A stretch of DNA of 8,294 nt from an uncultured Oscillospiraceae bacterium (GTDB taxonomy: Bacteria > Bacillota > Clostridia > Oscillospirales > Oscillospiraceae). Shown here in pieces: positions 6,527 through 8,294 of this stretch. Location of the stretch: NCBI GenBank assembly GCA_937915075.1, contig CALDMA010000320.1, forward strand, positions 1 through 8,294. The letters are read 5' to 3'. Position numbers and translations under genes: made by a program. Position 1 is the stretch's first letter. The number at the start of each line of letters is the position of its first letter. The notes under the pieces were generated by a model. That model did no database searches, was not told the origin of the DNA, and worked only from the letters and a program-made list of their open reading frames with translations.

Positions 6527-7045
6527 ATGAGCATTATCCATGCGCGCGCGTGGGTCTTCGGCGACGATGTCGATACCGACCTCATTTACCACAACAAGTA
6601 TCTCGCTGAGACCGACCCGAAGAATATGCCGCAGTACGCATTTGAATATTACCCCGGCAAGGAGAACTTTGCCAAAGAGGTCAAGCCCGGCGATATCGTG
6701 GTCGCGGGCAAGAACTTCGGCTGCGGCTCGAGCCGCGAGCACGCGGTCTACTGTCTGCAATACGCAGGTGTTCCCTGTGTGCTGGCTGAGACTTGCTCGC
6801 GCATCTACTACCGCAATGCCATCAACAACGGCTATCCTGTACTCTTCGTCAAGGGAATTTCCGACGCCATCAACAACGGCGATATCAAAGACGGCGACAT
6901 GCTGGACGTTGATATGGATTCCGGCAAGATCGTCAACACCGCGAACGGCAAGACCTTCCACGGTGACGCGGTGAGTGACCTGGAGCACGACATCATGGAG
7001 GCCGGCGGCCTGTTCCAGTACATGAAGAAAGACGCAAAGGCATAA
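6527..7045 (+). CDS. Aconitase/3-isopropylmalate dehydratase-type hydratase, small subunit (LeuD-like)
   Basis: A 172-residue swivel-domain subunit that completes the active site of the LeuC-like partner encoded 14 bp upstream. Family motifs are DDVDTDLI (13-20), the loop FGCGSSREHA (64-73), which supplies the catalytic-serine region and carboxylate-binding Arg, and SRIYYRNAINNGYP (91-104). The specificity loop after DTD reads YHNKYLAETDPKNMPQYA, of the compact archaeal/thermophilic type. The start is ATG 6527, preceded by GAGGAGAAGAG; the frame stays open to 6479, but that part overlaps the large-subunit end and lacks a site of its own. The small subunit is separate rather than fused, and nothing is missing. 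Confidence 0.9.
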   Translation: MSIIHARAWVFGDDVDTDLIYHNKYLAETDPKNMPQYAFEYYPGKENFAKEVKPGDIVVAGKNFGCGSSREHAVYCLQYAGVPCVLAETCSRIYYRNAINNGYPVLFVKGISDAINNGDIKDGDMLDVDMDSGKIVNTANGKTFHGDAVSDLEHDIMEAGGLFQYMKKDAKA

Positions 7046-7057
7046 AAGGAGGCAGCT

Positions 7058-7360
7058 ATGGAACTCAAAAAACCGGCAGTTGCCGGAACGATGGAGTCCA
7101 GCGACATCATGGTCACGCTGCGCCCCAATGAGGGCCGCGGGATCGAGCTGGACATTCAAAGCGACGTCAAGGCGACATTCGGCGAGGCGATCGAAGCGAC
7201 CATCTGCGAGGTGCTCGAGGAATTTGGCGTGACCGACGCGCATGTTGCCGTGGTCGACAAGGGCGCGCTCGATTTCGTCATCCGCGCACGGATGCAGTGC
7301 GCAATCTGCCGCGCAGCCGAAATCGAATACGATTGGGGAAAGGAGGACACTCATGCCTGA
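7058..7360 (+). CDS. citD: Citrate lyase acyl carrier protein (gamma subunit) CitD
   Basis: A 100-residue acyl carrier protein of citrate (or citramalate) lyase, the usual size. It carries the phosphoribosyl-dephospho-CoA prosthetic group, on which acetyl is exchanged for the substrate acyl group. The N-terminal PAVAGTMESSD matches the CitD modification motif, with Ser14 the expected attachment residue. The central DKGALDFVIRARMQCAICRA matches the family's DKGALDCxLRAR block. The start follows AAAAGGAGG by 5 nt. Its last 8 bases overlap citE, and the citE ribosome binding site lies inside citD, which implies coupled translation. Activation needs CitC, CitG and CitX, which are not in the window. 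Confidence 0.95.
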   Translation: MELKKPAVAGTMESSDIMVTLRPNEGRGIELDIQSDVKATFGEAIEATICEVLEEFGVTDAHVAVVDKGALDFVIRARMQCAICRAAEIEYDWGKEDTHA

Positions 7361-8252
7361 GGCGAAATTGATGCGTACCTCCATGTATGCTGGCGGGACG
7401 AGCCCCGTCAAAATGATCCAGGCAGGCTTTTACAATGAAGACTGCCTTGTTTATGACCTTGAGGACTCCGTGTCTGCGGGCGAAAAGGATGCGGCACGTT
7501 TCCTTGTCTACAATGCAGTGAAGTATCAGCGACCGAAGGATAAGTACATCCTCATCCGCGTCAACGGCATTTACTCCAAGGAACTCGACGAGGACCTCGA
7601 GGCCGCCGTGCGCGCTCAGCCCGACGCCATCCGCATCCCGAAGGTCGAATACGCCGAGGAGGTGCAGCGCATCGACGCGAAGATGACCGCCATTGAGGAA
7701 AAGGCGGGCCTGCCCGTTGGCGGTATCAAGCTCTGGTGCAACATCGAGTCCTATCTCGGTGTCATCAACGCACAGGCGATCGCCACGGCTAGCCCCCGTG
7801 TAGCCGCGATGGCGCTCGGTGCGGAGGACTTTACCGCCAGCATGTCCGCCCAGCGCACCAAGCCCGGCTGGGAGATCTTCTACGCGCGCAACGCCATCCT
7901 CATGGCTTGCCGCGCGGCGGGCATCTCCGCGCAGGACGCGGTATTCTCTGACATCAACGATGCTGAGGGGCTGCAGCGCGACCTTGAAATGACGCGTACG
8001 CTGGGCTTCGACGGCAAGACCTGCGTCCATCCGCGCCAAATCGACACGGTGAACGCGTGCTTTACCCCGTCGGAAAAGGAAATCCGCAACGCAAAGCGCG
8101 TGCTTGAAGCGCTGGAGGAGGCCGCACGCAACCACACGGGCGTGTGCGTGCTCGACGGTGGCATGGTCGATAAGCCGATGGAGTTGCGCGCCCGCACGAC
8201 GCTTGCCAAGGCAGCAGCCGCCGGCATCAAGGTTGGAGGTGTCAAGGAATGA
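7353..8252 (+). CDS. citE: Citrate lyase beta subunit-like protein CitE
   Basis: A 299-residue TIM-barrel lyase of the CitE (HpcH/HpaI) family. In citrate lyase this subunit cleaves the citryl-carrier thioester to oxaloacetate and acetyl-carrier; citramalate lyase does the same to give pyruvate. Seen in order: YDLEDSVSAGEKDAAR (34-49), LIRVNG with Arg69, the metal-site motif CNIES (Glu132), LGAEDF (155-160), and KTCVHPRQI (222-230). The N-terminal motif that is normally FVPGNNP-like reads MYAGGTSP (11-18), a departure at a phosphate/CoA-type binding loop. The ATG at 7353 follows AAAGGAGG by 6 nt. The frame overlaps citD by 8 bp and citF by 4 bp (ATGA). Lyase family is sure; whether the true substrate is citrate is not. 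Confidence 0.93.
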   Translation: MPEAKLMRTSMYAGGTSPVKMIQAGFYNEDCLVYDLEDSVSAGEKDAARFLVYNAVKYQRPKDKYILIRVNGIYSKELDEDLEAAVRAQPDAIRIPKVEYAEEVQRIDAKMTAIEEKAGLPVGGIKLWCNIESYLGVINAQAIATASPRVAAMALGAEDFTASMSAQRTKPGWEIFYARNAILMACRAAGISAQDAVFSDINDAEGLQRDLEMTRTLGFDGKTCVHPRQIDTVNACFTPSEKEIRNAKRVLEALEEAARNHTGVCVLDGGMVDKPMELRARTTLAKAAAAGIKVGGVKE

Positions 8253-8294
8253 TCAAGAACAGTCTGGGCCGCGAATTGCCCGAGAAGATCGGCG
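8249..8294 (+). CDS. citF: Citrate lyase alpha subunit CitF, N-terminal start only
   Basis: Only 15 codons fit before the window ends. MIKNSLGRELPEKIG matches the start of CitF proteins, which open with a VGRxxPE-like motif. The alpha subunit is the CoA/acyl-carrier transferase of the lyase. The ATG overlaps the citE stop as ATGA, and GGAGG (8235-8239) lies 9 nt upstream. The position directly after citDE supports the call. Confidence 0.82.
   Translation, partial: MIKNSLGRELPEKIG

Noticed and set aside
5232..7045. Annotating the LeuC/LeuD-like pair as leucine biosynthesis genes
   Set aside because: No leuA or leuB is present, the pair is in one operon with citDEF, and the specificity loop is atypical, so a catabolic hydratase is more likely.
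5460..8135. Three long minus-strand open frames opposite the hydratase and lyase genes (5460-6431, 6434-7411, 7278-8135)
   Set aside because: The sense strand holds well-conserved enzymes with good ribosome binding sites. The antisense frames are rich in Ala, Arg, Val and His, as expected for mirror frames of GC-rich genes, and no motif is recognisable.

Overview
The window looks like an accessory catabolic locus of an anaerobic Gram-positive bacterium, most likely a gut-type Clostridia. This is inferred from the very strong AAGGAGG-type ribosome binding sites, a solute-binding protein made as a lipoprotein, TTG and GTG starts, and a citrate-lyase-type fermentation operon. No rRNA, tRNA or CRISPR array is visible, so the taxonomy stays tentative.

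Layout. Bases 1-54 carry two tandem copies of a 20-bp motif and look like one end of an IS21-type insertion sequence. Bases 55-245 are an internal scrap of a TRAP-transporter receptor gene (dctP), cut at both ends. From 226 to 4821 a tightly packed minus-strand operon reads tctB - tctA - tctC - Asp/Glu-racemase-superfamily enzyme - DJ-1/PfpI-family protein. Bases 4822-5231 are a divergent control region with candidate promoters for both directions, a direct repeat, an inverted repeat and a terminator-like hairpin. From 5232 to the right edge a plus-strand operon reads LeuC-like hydratase large subunit - LeuD-like small subunit - citD - citE - citF (start only).

How the genes may work together. 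The tripartite tricarboxylate transporter would import a di- or tricarboxylate. The aconitase-superfamily pair would hydrate or isomerise it to a citrate- or citramalate-like 2-hydroxy acid, and the CitDEF lyase would split that into acetate plus a 2-oxo acid. The racemase-superfamily protein may act on stereochemistry or a double bond before hydration. The families are clear from sequence. The substrate is not: mesaconate/citraconate/citramalate, aconitate/citrate and dimethylmaleate-type acids all fit.

The locus is a mosaic. Sampled rows of the minus-strand operon are AT-rich (about 27-43% GC), while the dctP scrap and the hydratase-lyase operon are about 60% GC. An AT-rich transporter cassette appears to sit between GC-rich segments, and the DJ-1 reading frame stops inside the antisense of the dctP scrap.
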